Assembly: GCF_010731615.1 (NCBI RefSeq)
Contig: NZ_AP022618.1
Location: 2,232,001 to 2,296,000, forward strand
Length of the DNA: 64,000 bases
Source: Mycolicibacterium insubricum
GTDB lineage: Bacteria > Actinomycetota > Actinomycetes > Mycobacteriales > Mycobacteriaceae
Direction of reading: 5' to 3'
Shown here: one piece after another, positions 7,789-19,715 of the stretch
Layout: each line of letters starts with the position of its first letter
How positions within the stretch are numbered: the first letter of the stretch is position 1
Program-made: the position numbers and the translations under genes
Notes under the pieces: generated by a model
What the model was told of the DNA's origin: nothing
Seen by the model: the letters and a program-made list of their open reading frames with translations, nothing else
Databases searched by the model: none

Positions 7789-10011
7789 ATGTCTGTTGCT
7801 GAAATTGACGAGGGCGTCTTCGAATCGACCGCCGTCATCGACAACGGGAGCTTCGGCACCCGCACCATCCGTTTCGAGACCGGCCGGCTGGCCCGCCAGG
7901 CCGCCGGTTCCGTCGTCGCCTACCTCGACGACGAGACCATGCTGCTGAGCGCCACCACCGCCAGCAAGTCCCCCAAGGACCACTTCGACTTCTTCCCGCT
8001 GACGGTCGATGTCGAGGAGCGCATGTACGCCGCGGGCCGCATCCCCGGCTCGTTCTTCCGCCGTGAGGGCCGCCCGTCCACCGACGCCATCCTGACCTGC
8101 CGGCTGATCGACCGTCCGCTGCGCCCGTCGTTCGTCGACGGCCTGCGCAACGAGATCCAGGTCGTGGTCACCGTGCAGAGCCTCGACCCGCAGGACCTCT
8201 ACGACGTGCTGGCCATCAACGCCGCTTCGGCGTCCACACAGCTGGCCGGTCTGCCGTTCTCCGGCCCGGTCGGTGGCGTGCGGGTGGCTCTGATCGACGG
8301 CCAGTGGGTCGCGTTCCCGACCGTCGACCAGCTGGAGAAGGCTGTCTTCGACATGGTGGTCGCGGGACGCGTCGTCGCTGACGACGTCGCGATCATGATG
8401 GTCGAGGCCGAGGCCACCGAGAACGTCATCGAGCTGGTGGCCGCCGGTGCGCAGGCCCCGACGGAGACCGTCGTCGCCGAGGGCCTGGAGGCCGCCAAGC
8501 CGTTCATCAAGGTGCTGTGCGAGGCCCAGGCCGCCCTGGCTGGCGCCGCAGCCAAGGAACTGCGCGAGTACCCGGTGTTCCCGGACTACGCCCCGGACGC
8601 CTACGACGCCGTCGCCGCGATCGCCACCGACGCCCTCGGCGAAGCGCTGACCATCGCAGAAAAGGCCGCCCGCGAGGCGCGCACCGACGAGATCAAGGTC
8701 GAGGTGCTCGACAAGCTGTCGGAGAGCTTCGCCGGCCGGGAGAAGGAAATCGGCGCCGCGTACCGTTCGCTGACCAAGAAGCTGGTTCGCCAGCGGATCC
8801 TGACCGACCACTTCCGCATCGACGGTCGCGGCATCACCGACATCCGGGCGCTGTCCGCCGAGGTCGCTGTCATCCCGCGGGCGCACGGCAGCGCACTGTT
8901 CGAGCGCGGCGAGACCCAGATCCTGGGTGTGACGACGCTGGACATGGTCAAGATGGCCCAGCAGATCGACTCGCTGGGGCCGGAGACCTCCAAGCGCTAC
9001 ATGCACCACTACAACTTCCCGCCGTTCTCCACCGGTGAGACCGGCCGGGTCGGTTCGCCCAAGCGCCGCGAGATCGGCCACGGCGCCCTGGCCGAGCGGG
9101 CCCTGATGCCCGTGCTGCCGAGCATCGAGGAGTTCCCGTACGCGATCCGTCAGGTGTCGGAGGCGCTGAGCTCCAACGGCTCCACCTCGATGGGCTCCGT
9201 GTGCGCCTCGACGCTGTCGCTGCTGAACGCCGGTGTGCCGCTGAAGGCTCCGGTCGCCGGCATCGCCATGGGCTTGGTGTCCGATGAGGTCAACGGTGAG
9301 CGCCGCTACGTCGCGCTGACCGACATCCTCGGCGCCGAGGACGCGTTCGGTGACATGGACTTCAAGGTCGCCGGCACCAAGGACTTCGTCACCGCGCTGC
9401 AGCTGGACACCAAGCTCGACGGCATCCCATCGAAGGTGCTGGCCGGGGCCCTGTCCCAGGCCAAGGACGCGCGCTTGACCATCCTGGAGGTGATGGCCGA
9501 GGCCATCGACGCCCCCGACGAGATGAGTCCGTACGCGCCGCGGATCACCACCATCAAGGTCCCGGTCGACAAGATCGGCGAGGTGATCGGGCCCAAGGGC
9601 AAGATGATCAACTCGATCACCGAGGAGACCGGCGCGCAGATCTCCATCGAGGACGACGGCACCGTGTTCGTCGGCGCGGCCGACGGCCCGTCGGCCCAGG
9701 CCGCGATCGACAAGATCAATGCCATCGCCAACCCGCAGCTGCCCAAGGTCGGCGAGCGGTTCCTCGGCACCGTCGTCAAGACCACCGACTTCGGCGCGTT
9801 CGTGTCGCTGCTGCCCGGTCGCGACGGGCTGGTCCACATCTCGAAGTTGGGCCGCGGCAAGCGCATCGCCAAGGTCGAGGACGTCGCCACGGTGGGCGAC
9901 AAGCTGCGGGTGGAGATCGCCGATATCGACAACCGCGGCAAGATCTCGCTGATCCTGGTCGACGAGGATGAGGCCCCGGCCGCGGCCGATGCAGCAAGCG
10001 CGTCGGAGTAA
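7789..10011 (+). CDS. pnp: Polynucleotide phosphorylase (PNPase, GpsI)
   Basis: 740 residues. Phosphorolytic 3'-to-5' exoribonuclease that can also add 3' tails. Domain order is two RNase PH domains (about 15-230 and 335-560) joined by the alpha-helical linker, a KH domain with [10 protein letters not shown] near 600, and an S1 domain near 655-725 with [13 protein letters not shown]. The start at [13 protein letters not shown] aligns with the M. tuberculosis protein (Rv2783c); the frame is open 54 nt further upstream but has no support there. The last codons overlap the start of the M16 peptidase gene. Confidence 0.97.
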   Translation: MSVAEIDEGVFESTAVIDNGSFGTRTIRFETGRLARQAAGSVVAYLDDETMLLSATTASKSPKDHFDFFPLTVDVEERMYAAGRIPGSFFRREGRPSTDAILTCRLIDRPLRPSFVDGLRNEIQVVVTVQSLDPQDLYDVLAINAASASTQLAGLPFSGPVGGVRVALIDGQWVAFPTVDQLEKAVFDMVVAGRVVADDVAIMMVEAEATENVIELVAAGAQAPTETVVAEGLEAAKPFIKVLCEAQAALAGAAAKELREYPVFPDYAPDAYDAVAAIATDALGEALTIAEKAAREARTDEIKVEVLDKLSESFAGREKEIGAAYRSLTKKLVRQRILTDHFRIDGRGITDIRALSAEVAVIPRAHGSALFERGETQILGVTTLDMVKMAQQIDSLGPETSKRYMHHYNFPPFSTGETGRVGSPKRREIGHGALAERALMPVLPSIEEFPYAIRQVSEALSSNGSTSMGSVCASTLSLLNAGVPLKAPVAGIAMGLVSDEVNGERRYVALTDILGAEDAFGDMDFKVAGTKDFVTALQLDTKLDGIPSKVLAGALSQAKDARLTILEVMAEAIDAPDEMSPYAPRITTIKVPVDKIGEVIGPKGKMINSITEETGAQISIEDDGTVFVGAADGPSAQAAIDKINAIANPQLPKVGERFLGTVVKTTDFGAFVSLLPGRDGLVHISKLGRGKRIAKVEDVATVGDKLRVEIADIDNRGKISLILVDEDEAPAAADAASASE

Positions 10012-11323
10012 GCGCACCGCAGCGGCGGCACTTCGCGAGGAGTCACTGGTCCGCAGGACCACCCTTCCGGGTGGTCTGCGGGTGGTGACCGAGCGGGTGC
10101 CGTCGGTGCGGTCGGCGTCGGTGGGTGTGTGGGTCGGTGTCGGCTCCCGCGACGAGGGTTCGTCCGTCGCGGGTGCGGCGCACTTCCTGGAACACCTGCT
10201 GTTCAAGTCGACGCCGACGCGCAGCGCCGTGCAGATCGCCCAGTCGGTGGACGCCATCGGCGGTGAACTCAACGCGTTCACCGCCAAGGAACACACCTGC
10301 TACTACGCGCACGTGCTGGACACCGATCTGTCACTGGCCCTGGATCTGGTCTCCGATGTGGTGCTGCGCGGCCGGTGCGCGGCCGAGGACGTCGAGATCG
10401 AGCGTGACGTGGTGCTCGAAGAGATCGCCATGCGCGACGACGACCCCGAGGACGTTCTCGGCGAGGAGTTCCTGACCGCCATGTTCGGCGATCATCCCGT
10501 CGGGCGGCCGGTGATCGGCAGTGTGGCCTCGGTGTCGGCGATGAGCCGCACCCAGCTGCGCTCGTTTCACACCCGGCGCTACACGCCGGAGCGGATGGTT
10601 GTGGCGGTGGCCGGCAACATCGACCACGACGAGGTGGTGGCGCTGGTGCGCCAGTACTTCGGATCCCGGCTGGACACCAGCCGCGAGCCGGTGGCACCGC
10701 GAACCGGCACCGGGCGGATCCCCGGCGACCCGACGCTGCGGCTGATCAACCGGGACTCCGAGCAGACACACCTGCTGCTGGGCGTGCGTACCCCGGGGCG
10801 CACCTGGGAGCACCGCTGGGCCACCGCCGTGCTCAACGGCGCACTCGGCGGCGGACTGAGTTCGCGTCTGTTCCAACAGATTCGGGAGACCCGCGGGCTG
10901 GCGTACTCGGTGTACTCGTCGGTCGACAGCTACTGCGACACCGGCACACTGTCGGTGTACGCCGGATGCCTACCCGAACGATTCGCCGAGGTCGTCGAGG
11001 TGGCCACCGATGTGCTGGCGTCCGTCGCCGCCGACGGGATCACCGAAGCCGAATGTCGAATCGCCAAGGGCGCCCTGCGCGGTGCCCTGGTGCTCGGACT
11101 GGAGGATTCCGCATCGCGGATGAACCGGATCGGCCGCAACGAGCTCAACTACGGGGAGCACCGCAGCCTGGAGTCCAGCCTGGCCAAAATCGAGGCGGTG
11201 ACCCTCGACGAGGTCAACGCGGTCGCCCGCACCCTGCTGACCCGCCCGTTCGGCGCCGCGGTGCTCGGCGACTACCCGTCGAAGAAGAAGCTGCCCAAAC
11301 AGCTCACCCGTCTGTTGTCCTAG
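9989..11323 (+). CDS. pepR: Zinc metallopeptidase, M16 family (PepR-like)
   Basis: About 444 residues. Inverzincin/mitochondrial-processing-peptidase-like enzyme with HFLEH at 65-69 giving two zinc ligands and the general base, and the downstream acidic helix ([15 protein letters not shown]) giving the third ligand. The C-terminal half has the conserved R-Y type substrate patch ([25 protein letters not shown]). The start at ATG 9989 overlaps pnp by 23 nt. The first 25 residues are not conserved with Rv2782c, so the true start is uncertain by a few codons. Substrate is unknown. Confidence 0.9.
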   Translation: MQQARRSKRTAAAALREESLVRRTTLPGGLRVVTERVPSVRSASVGVWVGVGSRDEGSSVAGAAHFLEHLLFKSTPTRSAVQIAQSVDAIGGELNAFTAKEHTCYYAHVLDTDLSLALDLVSDVVLRGRCAAEDVEIERDVVLEEIAMRDDDPEDVLGEEFLTAMFGDHPVGRPVIGSVASVSAMSRTQLRSFHTRRYTPERMVVAVAGNIDHDEVVALVRQYFGSRLDTSREPVAPRTGTGRIPGDPTLRLINRDSEQTHLLLGVRTPGRTWEHRWATAVLNGALGGGLSSRLFQQIRETRGLAYSVYSSVDSYCDTGTLSVYAGCLPERFAEVVEVATDVLASVAADGITEAECRIAKGALRGALVLGLEDSASRMNRIGRNELNYGEHRSLESSLAKIEAVTLDEVNAVARTLLTRPFGAAVLGDYPSKKKLPKQLTRLLS

Positions 11324-11346
11324 CAGGGGACGGGCACATACCCGGG

Positions 11347-11901
11347 TCAGACGACGGGCAGGGAGTTGTCGCGGCGCAGCACGAAGAAATACGGCCGCCG
11401 CGAGCCGCGCAGATCCATCGCGCCGAGCACCGTGTCGGCGTCGAGGCGGCGGAACACGTCGTTGATCGGCAGCTGGTCGTAGATCATGGTCGCGGTGTCC
11501 ACGTCACGGTAGCGGGTGGTGCGCAGTCGGGCCTTGGGGCCGCGGGCTGCCGCCACCGGACGCAGCGCGGTGATGCTGCGGGCCAGCGGCAGCCGCTGCA
11601 AACCCGGTAGCTTGCCGGTGGCCCCGAGCCCCGCGAACGCCACCGTCGGGTTCAACGGCCACAGCGCGGTGCCGTCGGCGGTGGGGAACAGCAGCGGATG
11701 CACGGTTTCGGCGTCGATGAACTGTTTTCCCCACCAGCCGCTGAGCTCCAGCTTTCCGTCGAGCGGATGGCCGGTCGGGAGTTCCACCCCGTGCCAGGTG
11801 CCGATCATGGACGCGGCGTCGACGGCGGGCGCGTCATCGAACAGGGCCAGGGCGTCCGCGGTACTGGTGGGGGCGTCGGGCATCACATCGGCAAGGCGCA
11901 T
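11347..11901 (-). CDS. GXWXG / DUF4334 domain protein
   Basis: 184 residues. The MIGTWHGVELPTG segment near residue 35 is the GXWXG motif, and the C-terminal RYRDVDTATMIYDQLPINDVFR region fits DUF4334. No catalytic function is known for this family; a lipocalin-like ligand-binding fold is often assumed. The ATG at 11901 is used because GGTGAG lies just upstream; an in-frame GTG nine nucleotides further up is the alternative. It converges on pepR with only 23 bp between the stops. Confidence 0.8.
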   Translation of the reverse strand: MRLADVMPDAPTSTADALALFDDAPAVDAASMIGTWHGVELPTGHPLDGKLELSGWWGKQFIDAETVHPLLFPTADGTALWPLNPTVAFAGLGATGKLPGLQRLPLARSITALRPVAAARGPKARLRTTRYRDVDTATMIYDQLPINDVFRRLDADTVLGAMDLRGSRRPYFFVLRRDNSLPVV

Positions 11902-11971
11902 GTTTCTCACCGTACTGGCCCGAGGGCTCCATTGGTCAAGAGTCCCGCGACGGCCTAACTACCATGGGCGG

Positions 11972-12373
11972 ATGCACGGCCCCGATCCCTGCCCCTGCGG
12001 CGCCGGCCTCTACCGGAATTGCTGCGAACCGCTGCACACCGGTGAGCACCGCGCCGAGACCGCCGAGGCGCTGATGCGCTCGCGATACAGCGCATACGCC
12101 GCCGGCGACGCCGACTACCTGTGGCGGACCTGGCATCCGCGCACCCGGCCGCCGGCTCCGGAGGCCGATCCCGACGTGGACTGGGTCCGGCTGGAGATCC
12201 TCGACGTGGTCGCCGGCGCGGCGGGCGATTCCGACGGCGAGGTCGAGTTCCGGGCCTACTACCGCAGCACCGACCCGGACCTGCCCGGCACCCGGGTGCT
12301 GCACGAGCGTTCGCGATTCACCGTGCGGGCCGGGCGCTGGTTCTACCTTGACGACGGCATGGATCCGGACTGA
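11972..12373 (+). CDS. YchJ-like SEC-C motif protein
   Basis: 133 residues. The N-terminal CPCGAGLYRNCC (about 6-17) is a SEC-C zinc-binding motif, followed by the YchJ/UPF0225 middle domain (ALMRSRYSAYAAGDADYLWRTWHP), an NTF2-like fold. Role unknown; SEC-C modules usually mediate protein contacts. It is divergent from the GXWXG gene. A different ATG at 11964 is out of frame. Confidence 0.82.
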   Translation: MHGPDPCPCGAGLYRNCCEPLHTGEHRAETAEALMRSRYSAYAAGDADYLWRTWHPRTRPPAPEADPDVDWVRLEILDVVAGAAGDSDGEVEFRAYYRSTDPDLPGTRVLHERSRFTVRAGRWFYLDDGMDPD

Positions 12374-12425
12374 CCGCAGGTTGCCAGGTGCCGAACTTGT
12401 GTCCGGTGTCAGAGCGGTGGAGTGT

Positions 12426-12431
12426 TAGGTT
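12426..12431 (+). promoter_or_regulatory. -10 box of the secreted protein at 12438 (leaderless)
   Basis: TAGGTT followed by 6 nt and the GTG start. Confidence 0.5.
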
Positions 12432-12437
12432 TTTGCG

Positions 12438-13232
12438 GTGTTCAACCGGGTGATGGGACGGGTCGGCGCGGCAGCGCTGGTGACGGTGGCCGTCGCCGCC
12501 GGGCCGGTCGCCGTCGCGCACGCCGACGCCCATGAGGCGAACACCTGCGCATCCCAGGTAGCCGCGTACGACGGGGTGGTCAGCGACCTCAAGGCGCACG
12601 TCGCCACCCGCGACAGCGTCAACCGCTACTCGCAGACCGCGGTGGACAACTACAACAACCGGCTGCACGAGCTCAAGGCCCAGTTGGAGACGGTGTCCAC
12701 CAAGCGGGCGTCGTGCGAGGTCGCGGTGAAGGGGCTCGGTGGCGCGCCGGCCGACATGCCCACCGAATTCACCTCGTTGAGTTCGGCGCTGGGGACCAGC
12801 CCCGGCAAGGACGCGATCAACACCTTCGTCACCGGGTTCGGCAAACTCGTCGGCGACTCCTTCAAGGACGAGCGTCTGCAGGCCAAGAAGATGCCGGCCG
12901 TGGGGGACAAGGATCTCGCGGTGCCCGGCGGGCAGATCACCGCGTATTCCGACGGTTCGCCGGCCATTTCCGCGCGCGCCGTCGTGCCGATCGCCGATGT
13001 CGTGCAGTTGTCGCAGTTCACCGCGTTGACCCCGGTCAATCAGTGGGCCGTGCTGATGGCGCGCAAGAACTATCAGTGGATGTCGAACCAGGCGGTGCTG
13101 AGTCAGTCCTCGGCCAGCGCCAAGGCCGTCAACGGCTTGGACTCGGATTGGACCTCCATGCAGCAGACCCTGGCCACCGAGACCAAGCAGACCTTGAGCG
13201 CATCGATCGACCTGCTGATCAAGAGCCAGTAG
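12438..13232 (+). CDS. Secreted protein of unknown function
   Basis: 264 residues. A signal peptide with an Ala-rich core ends near AVAHADA (about residue 30), consistent with signal peptidase I cleavage. The mature part is mostly helical and polar, with two Cys (CASQ at about 37 and ASCE at about 91) that could form one disulfide. No family is recognised. The next gene begins 20 bp downstream and encodes a membrane-anchored Pro-rich protein, so the two may work together at the envelope. Confidence 0.78.
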   Translation: MFNRVMGRVGAAALVTVAVAAGPVAVAHADAHEANTCASQVAAYDGVVSDLKAHVATRDSVNRYSQTAVDNYNNRLHELKAQLETVSTKRASCEVAVKGLGGAPADMPTEFTSLSSALGTSPGKDAINTFVTGFGKLVGDSFKDERLQAKKMPAVGDKDLAVPGGQITAYSDGSPAISARAVVPIADVVQLSQFTALTPVNQWAVLMARKNYQWMSNQAVLSQSSASAKAVNGLDSDWTSMQQTLATETKQTLSASIDLLIKSQ

Positions 13233-13252
13233 CCGAGCGTGGGAGCAGCGTC

Positions 13253-14092
13253 GTGAACCAACCACCGCAGCCGGGCCAGCCCGCAGAACCGCCCGCGGGC
13301 GACTGGGGTCTCGACACGCCCGTGCAGCCCGCCGCGGATTTCGATGCCGCCGGCGCGACCGAGGTCGTCAGCCCGCCTGCCGCGCCGCCGTCCTACCCGG
13401 CCGCCCCGCCGTCGTCCCCGGGCACGCCGCCGTCGTACCCGTCCCCGTCCCCGGTGGAGCCGCCGGTGCTCGACTACCCGGATTCCGGGTACGCGCCACC
13501 CGGGTACCCGCCGTCCGGCTATAACTACCCCGCGAATTACCCCGGGCCGACTGCCTACGCTCCCGAGGAACCGCCGATCAGCTACGGCGCCGTCGGGCTG
13601 CCCGGCACACAGACCGCGGGCGCGGCGGCGTGGATCTATCCCGGTGCGCCCGAGGGGCAACCGGTGCCCAAGAAATCCCGGAAGAAATGGGTCATCGTCG
13701 CGGCTACCGTGCTGGTCGTCGCACTGGCCGGCGGTGGTATCGCGATCTACCAGGTATTTTTCTCTGGCAAAGCCGACCGGGAGGCGGTCGGCACCGCGGC
13801 CACCGAGTTCACCCGGGCGGCCGCCGGCGGTGATCTGGCCGGGGTCAAGGGGTTGCTGTGCGACTCCGAGGCCGCCGGCGTTCCCGACGTCATCGCTGCG
13901 TCGGGCGCCTCAGGGGTTCCGGACAAGGATGTCCAGGTAAACCTGGGTGCGGTCGAGGTGCGCAAGGATCTGGCCTCCGCGGTGGTGACCAAGGGATCCA
14001 ACCCCGACGTCACCCTGTACCTCCGCAAGCAGGGCGGCGGGTGGAAGGTCTGCGCGTCGGCCGAGAGTGACTTCGACTCCGCCGCGAAGTAA
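13253..14092 (+). CDS. Pro/Tyr-rich membrane protein with extracytoplasmic domain
   Basis: 279 residues. Residues 1-135 are low complexity, rich in Pro, Ser and Tyr with PPSYP and SGYxPPGYPPSGY repeats, and are probably cytoplasmic and disordered. KKSRKKW precedes a single transmembrane helix (about 145-167, VIVAATVLVVALAGGGIAIY). The C-terminal 110 residues resemble the small DUF4878/NTF2-like domain common in mycobacterial membrane proteins. The start is a GTG behind a GGGAGCAG ribosome-binding site. Function unknown. Confidence 0.8.
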   Translation: MNQPPQPGQPAEPPAGDWGLDTPVQPAADFDAAGATEVVSPPAAPPSYPAAPPSSPGTPPSYPSPSPVEPPVLDYPDSGYAPPGYPPSGYNYPANYPGPTAYAPEEPPISYGAVGLPGTQTAGAAAWIYPGAPEGQPVPKKSRKKWVIVAATVLVVALAGGGIAIYQVFFSGKADREAVGTAATEFTRAAAGGDLAGVKGLLCDSEAAGVPDVIAASGASGVPDKDVQVNLGAVEVRKDLASAVVTKGSNPDVTLYLRKQGGGWKVCASAESDFDSAAK

Positions 14093-14120
14093 GCCGGGCC
14101 GGCCGTCCACGCAGCCAATC

Positions 14121-14151
14121 TTGCGGGAATCGACGACCCACCGGGTATACT
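14121..14151 (+). promoter_or_regulatory. Candidate promoter and operator region for the 14215-17975 operon
   Basis: TTGCGG at 14121 and TATACT at 14146 (19-nt spacer) are a plausible sigma-A promoter. The leader that follows contains the palindrome TGTCGACA and the interrupted palindrome GTTTGTAAAC, either of which could bind a repressor. Confidence 0.35.
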
Positions 14152-14214
14152 CGCGGCTACCATAAGTTCAACCTGTCGACATTTGGCGACTGTTTGTAAA
14201 CGATAAGGCCGGGA

Positions 14215-15123
14215 ATGCTCAACGTTGACAACCGGGCCGCGGGCCCACACGATGCGACGCTGGACCACGAGTCGATCGTGCTGCAGGCGCGCGACGTCCA
14301 CTTCGACTGGTCGGACCTGCCGGTGCACTACATACCCGGCGAGCCCTTCGTCACGCACTTCTGCAACGTGCTGCACCTGCTGCTGCCGGCCGGCGAGGAG
14401 TTCTTCGTCGAGGTGTTCAAAGAAGCGCTGCCGCTGATCCAGGACGACCAGCTGCGACTGGACGTCCAGGGCTTCATCGGTCAGGAGGCCATGCACTCCC
14501 AGACCCACGCCGCCGTGGTCGAACACTTCCGCGCCCAGGGCATCGACATGTCGCCCTACACCGACCAGATGCGCTGGGTGTTCGAGAGGGTGCTCGGCAA
14601 CCGGCCCCGATGGAGCAAGCGACGCCAGCGCGCCTGGCTGCTGGAACGGATCGCACTGATCTCCGCGATCGAGCACTACACCGCCATTCTGGGCGAATGG
14701 ATCCTGGAGACCCCCGAACTCGACGCGATCGGCACCCACCCCGCCATGCTCGACATGCTGCGCTGGCACGGCGCCGAGGAGGTCGAGCACAAGGCCGTCG
14801 CCTTCGACGTGATGAAGCACCTGAAGTCCGGCTACCTGCGGCGGGCACGGACGCAGTGGCTCGTCACGCCGCTGCTGTTCCTGCTGTGGGTCCGGGGCCT
14901 GAGGTTCATGTACTCGATCGATCCGGAGCTGGCGCCCGGTACCAAGGCCAGATGGCGGGACTGGTTCCTGCTGGCCCGCCGGGGCCTGGTCCCCGCTCCT
15001 ATCGAACTCGTCAAGGCGGTCGGCTCCTACTACCGGCCGAGCTTTCACCCAGCCGAACTAGGCGGTATCGAAAAGGCGGTCAACTACCTGGCCGTGTCAC
15101 CGTCCGCGCGCGCCGCTCACTGA
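14215..15123 (+). CDS. Predicted metal-dependent hydrolase (ferritin-like, PF10118 type)
   Basis: 302 residues. Helical protein with the E/H pattern of a di-metal four-helix site: FIGQEAMHSQTHAA near 93, ISAIEHYTA near 152 and GAEEVEHKAVAFD near 185. Proteins of this family are annotated as metal-dependent hydrolases, but the ligand set resembles di-iron oxygenases. It heads a three-gene run with an EphD-like hydrolase-SDR fusion and a 2Fe-2S reductase. That company suits an oxygenation or reduction step on a lipid, which is inference only. Confidence 0.8.
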   Translation: MLNVDNRAAGPHDATLDHESIVLQARDVHFDWSDLPVHYIPGEPFVTHFCNVLHLLLPAGEEFFVEVFKEALPLIQDDQLRLDVQGFIGQEAMHSQTHAAVVEHFRAQGIDMSPYTDQMRWVFERVLGNRPRWSKRRQRAWLLERIALISAIEHYTAILGEWILETPELDAIGTHPAMLDMLRWHGAEEVEHKAVAFDVMKHLKSGYLRRARTQWLVTPLLFLLWVRGLRFMYSIDPELAPGTKARWRDWFLLARRGLVPAPIELVKAVGSYYRPSFHPAELGGIEKAVNYLAVSPSARAAH

Positions 15124-15130
15124 GGAAACC

Positions 15131-16894
15131 ATGACCACCACAGCTCCCGTCACCACCGTGACGGCCACCGACGGCGTCGCGCTGGCGGTGCACCGCTACA
15201 ACGAGTTCGACGCCGCCCGCCCCACGATCCTGGCCATCCACGGTTATCCGGACAACCACCACGTCTGGGACGGAGTGGCCGAACTGCTGGCCGACCGCTA
15301 CAACATGGCGGCTTTCGACGTGCGTGGCGCCGGTGACTCGGGCGAACCCGCCGACCGCGCCGGATACCGCTTCCCGCAACTGGTTTCCGACATCGGCACC
15401 GTGATCGATCACCTCGGCGTGGACCGGGTGCACCTGCTCGGCCACGACTGGGGCTCCATCCAGGGCTGGGCCGCGGTCACCGATCCCGACCTGATGCCCG
15501 AAATCGCCTCCTACACCTCGATTTCCGGGCCGAACCTGGAATACGCCGGGCATTTCCTGCGCTCGGTCCGCCGACCGGCCGACCTCGGTGACGTCGCCAA
15601 ACAGCTCCTCGCATCCGGCTACATCGGGCTGTTCCTCACCCCGCGGCTGCCCGAGGCCTTCTTCGGATCCGGCCTGGGCGGGCGCGTCATCGCCACCCTG
15701 GACCGCATCGGGCGTTCCAGCACCCGGTCCCGACGGGACGCGGTGCCCCGCTCCGAACGGGACTACACTAACGGGCTCAACCTCTATCGCGCGAACATGC
15801 CCGCACCCATGGTCCGCCCGCCGGCCGAGCTGCCGCCGACAACCGTGCCGGTCCAGGTGCTGGTGCCCCGCAAGGACATCTTCGTCACCCCGGCTCTGCA
15901 ACGGTTCACCGGCTCGATCGCCGACGGCGGTCGAGTCGTCGAAATCGAGGGCGGCCACTGGGTGGTCACCGCCCGTCCCGAGGTCATTGCCCGGCTGACC
16001 GCAGACTGGGTCGACCAGGTCGAGACCGGCCGCGCACCGGTCGGGCCCACCGAAGTCGGCCCGGGTCCGCGCCAGGTGGCCGGGAAAACCGCTCTGATCA
16101 CCGGCGCGGGAGCCGGCATCGGCCGGGCCACCGCACTGGAACTGGCCCGCCAAGGTGCGTGCACCGTCATCATCGTCGACCGCGACGAGGCCGCCGCCCG
16201 CGACACCGCGGAGGCGGTCACCGCCGCCGGAGCCCAAGCCGCCGTTTACCCGACCGATGTCACCGACGAAGACGCCGTGAAAAACCTTGCTGCACAGGTC
16301 AACAGCGAACACGGTGTGATCGACATCCTGATCAACAACGCCGGTATCGGGATGGCCGGCCGATTCCTGGAGACCACCCCCGAACACTGGGACGCCATCA
16401 TCGCGGTCAATCTCCGCGGCGTCCTCAACTGCAGCCGGGCGTTCGCCGAGCAGATGGTCGCCCGCGGCGAGGGCGGCACCATCATCAACGTGTCCTCGGC
16501 GTCGGCGTTCCTGCCGTCGAAGTCCATGGTCGCCTACAGCACCACGAAGGCTGCGGTGCTGGCGTTCAGCGAATCGCTGCGCGCCGACCTCGCCGACGAG
16601 GGCATCACCGTCACCGCCGTCTGCCCCGGATTCGTCAACACCAACATCGCCCGCAACACCGTCTACGCCGGGATGAGCGACGAACAGCAGGAACGGGCCC
16701 GGGCCAAGGCCGACGCCGCCTACCGGCGCCGCAACTACACCCCGGAGGCCACCGCCCGCGCGATCGTCAAGGCGATCCGCACCGGACCCCCGGTGCTGCC
16801 GATCGCGCCCGAATCCCGGTTCGGCTACGCCATGCGGCGGATCAGCCCCGGTGCGATCCGGCTGCTGGCCCGCTACGACATACGGCAGAACTGA
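15131..16894 (+). CDS. EphD-like alpha/beta-hydrolase fused to short-chain dehydrogenase
   Basis: 587 residues with two complete domains. Residues 1-300 are an epoxide-hydrolase-like alpha/beta-hydrolase with HGYPDN (oxyanion hole), nucleophile Asp in LGHDWGS and a late His in EGGHWVV. Residues 315-587 are an SDR with GAGAGIG for NAD(P), NNAGIG, Ser in NVSSAS, and Tyr469/Lys473. The same fusion is known in M. tuberculosis EphD (Rv2214c, 592 residues), which has been linked to epoxy-mycolate metabolism. Mycobacteria have several paralogues, so the symbol is not assigned. It starts 7 nt after the preceding gene. Confidence 0.88.
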   Translation: MTTTAPVTTVTATDGVALAVHRYNEFDAARPTILAIHGYPDNHHVWDGVAELLADRYNMAAFDVRGAGDSGEPADRAGYRFPQLVSDIGTVIDHLGVDRVHLLGHDWGSIQGWAAVTDPDLMPEIASYTSISGPNLEYAGHFLRSVRRPADLGDVAKQLLASGYIGLFLTPRLPEAFFGSGLGGRVIATLDRIGRSSTRSRRDAVPRSERDYTNGLNLYRANMPAPMVRPPAELPPTTVPVQVLVPRKDIFVTPALQRFTGSIADGGRVVEIEGGHWVVTARPEVIARLTADWVDQVETGRAPVGPTEVGPGPRQVAGKTALITGAGAGIGRATALELARQGACTVIIVDRDEAAARDTAEAVTAAGAQAAVYPTDVTDEDAVKNLAAQVNSEHGVIDILINNAGIGMAGRFLETTPEHWDAIIAVNLRGVLNCSRAFAEQMVARGEGGTIINVSSASAFLPSKSMVAYSTTKAAVLAFSESLRADLADEGITVTAVCPGFVNTNIARNTVYAGMSDEQQERARAKADAAYRRRNYTPEATARAIVKAIRTGPPVLPIAPESRFGYAMRRISPGAIRLLARYDIRQN

Positions 16895-16901
16895 GACGGA
16901 C

Positions 16902-19192
<2,291 letters not shown>

Positions 19193-19196
<4 letters not shown>

Positions 19197-19648
19197 GCGC
19201 GACATTGCTGATCATCCACCACACCCCGTCGCCGCACTGCCAGGAGATGTTCGAGGCGGTGCTGGCGGGGGCAACCGATCCCGAGATCGAGGGCGTCGAG
19301 GTGGTGCGCCGACCGGCCCTGACGTGCTCTCCGAGCGACGCGCTGGCCGCCGACGGCTACCTGATCGGAAGCCCGGTGAATCTGGGGTATCTCAGCGGCG
19401 CCGTGAAGCACGCGTTCGACCAGCTCTATTACCCCTGTCTGGATGCCACGCGCGGGAGACCTTTCGGCGTTTGGCTGCACGGCAACGAGGGCACCGAGGG
19501 AGCGGTCCGCGCGCTCGACGGGATCACCGCCGGACTCGGTTGGGTCCGGGCCGCAGACGCCGTCGTCGTCTCAGGCAAACCGACCAAGGCCGACCTTGAG
19601 GCGTGCTGGAACCTGGGTGCCACCGTCGCCGCGTCACTGATGGAGTAG
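19193..19648 (+). CDS. Flavodoxin-like NAD(P)H-dependent reductase
   Basis: 151 residues with a flavodoxin fold: LLIIHHTPSPHCQEM (phosphate loop region, 5-19), a GYLIGSPVNLGYLSGAVKHAFDQLYY segment around residue 55-80 contacting FMN, and GNEGTEG near 100. Small FMN-dependent oxidoreductases of this type are common; the substrate is unknown. It is the third gene of the dapB operon, coupled by a 4-nt overlap, matching Rv2771c in position and size. Confidence 0.82.
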
Positions 19649-19662
19649 CCGGCCGCGCCAGT

Positions 19663-19711
19663 CCGCGCCGGGCCTCGTGCTCGCGGAATCTACACCGCTC
19701 GCCGAGCGCGG
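19663..19711. repeat. Structured dispersed repeat, copy A
   Basis: Copy between the convergent flavodoxin-like and SulP-carbonic anhydrase genes. The outer stem is CCGCGC (19663) with GCGCGG (19706), then GGC/GCC. The core hairpin is GCGG-AATCTACA-CCGC at 19683-19698. The core CTCGCGGAATCTACACCGC is shared with copies at 38840, 45798 and 58814. It may also serve as a terminator here. Confidence 0.75.
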
Positions 19712-19715
19712 CGGC

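Noticed and set aside
10028-10044. CTTCGCGAGGAGTCAC in the pepR 5' region resembling copy B
   Set aside because: Lacks the ACTACACC core and both stems; short similarity in a GC-rich coding start is likely chance.
7498-10296. A 932-codon open frame on the minus strand opposite pnp
   Set aside because: It mirrors the third-position GC bias of pnp, is rich in His, Asp, Arg and Gly with no domain, and pnp is certain. The same reasoning removes other long antisense frames, for example opposite the CocE gene, ftsK, miaB and hflX.
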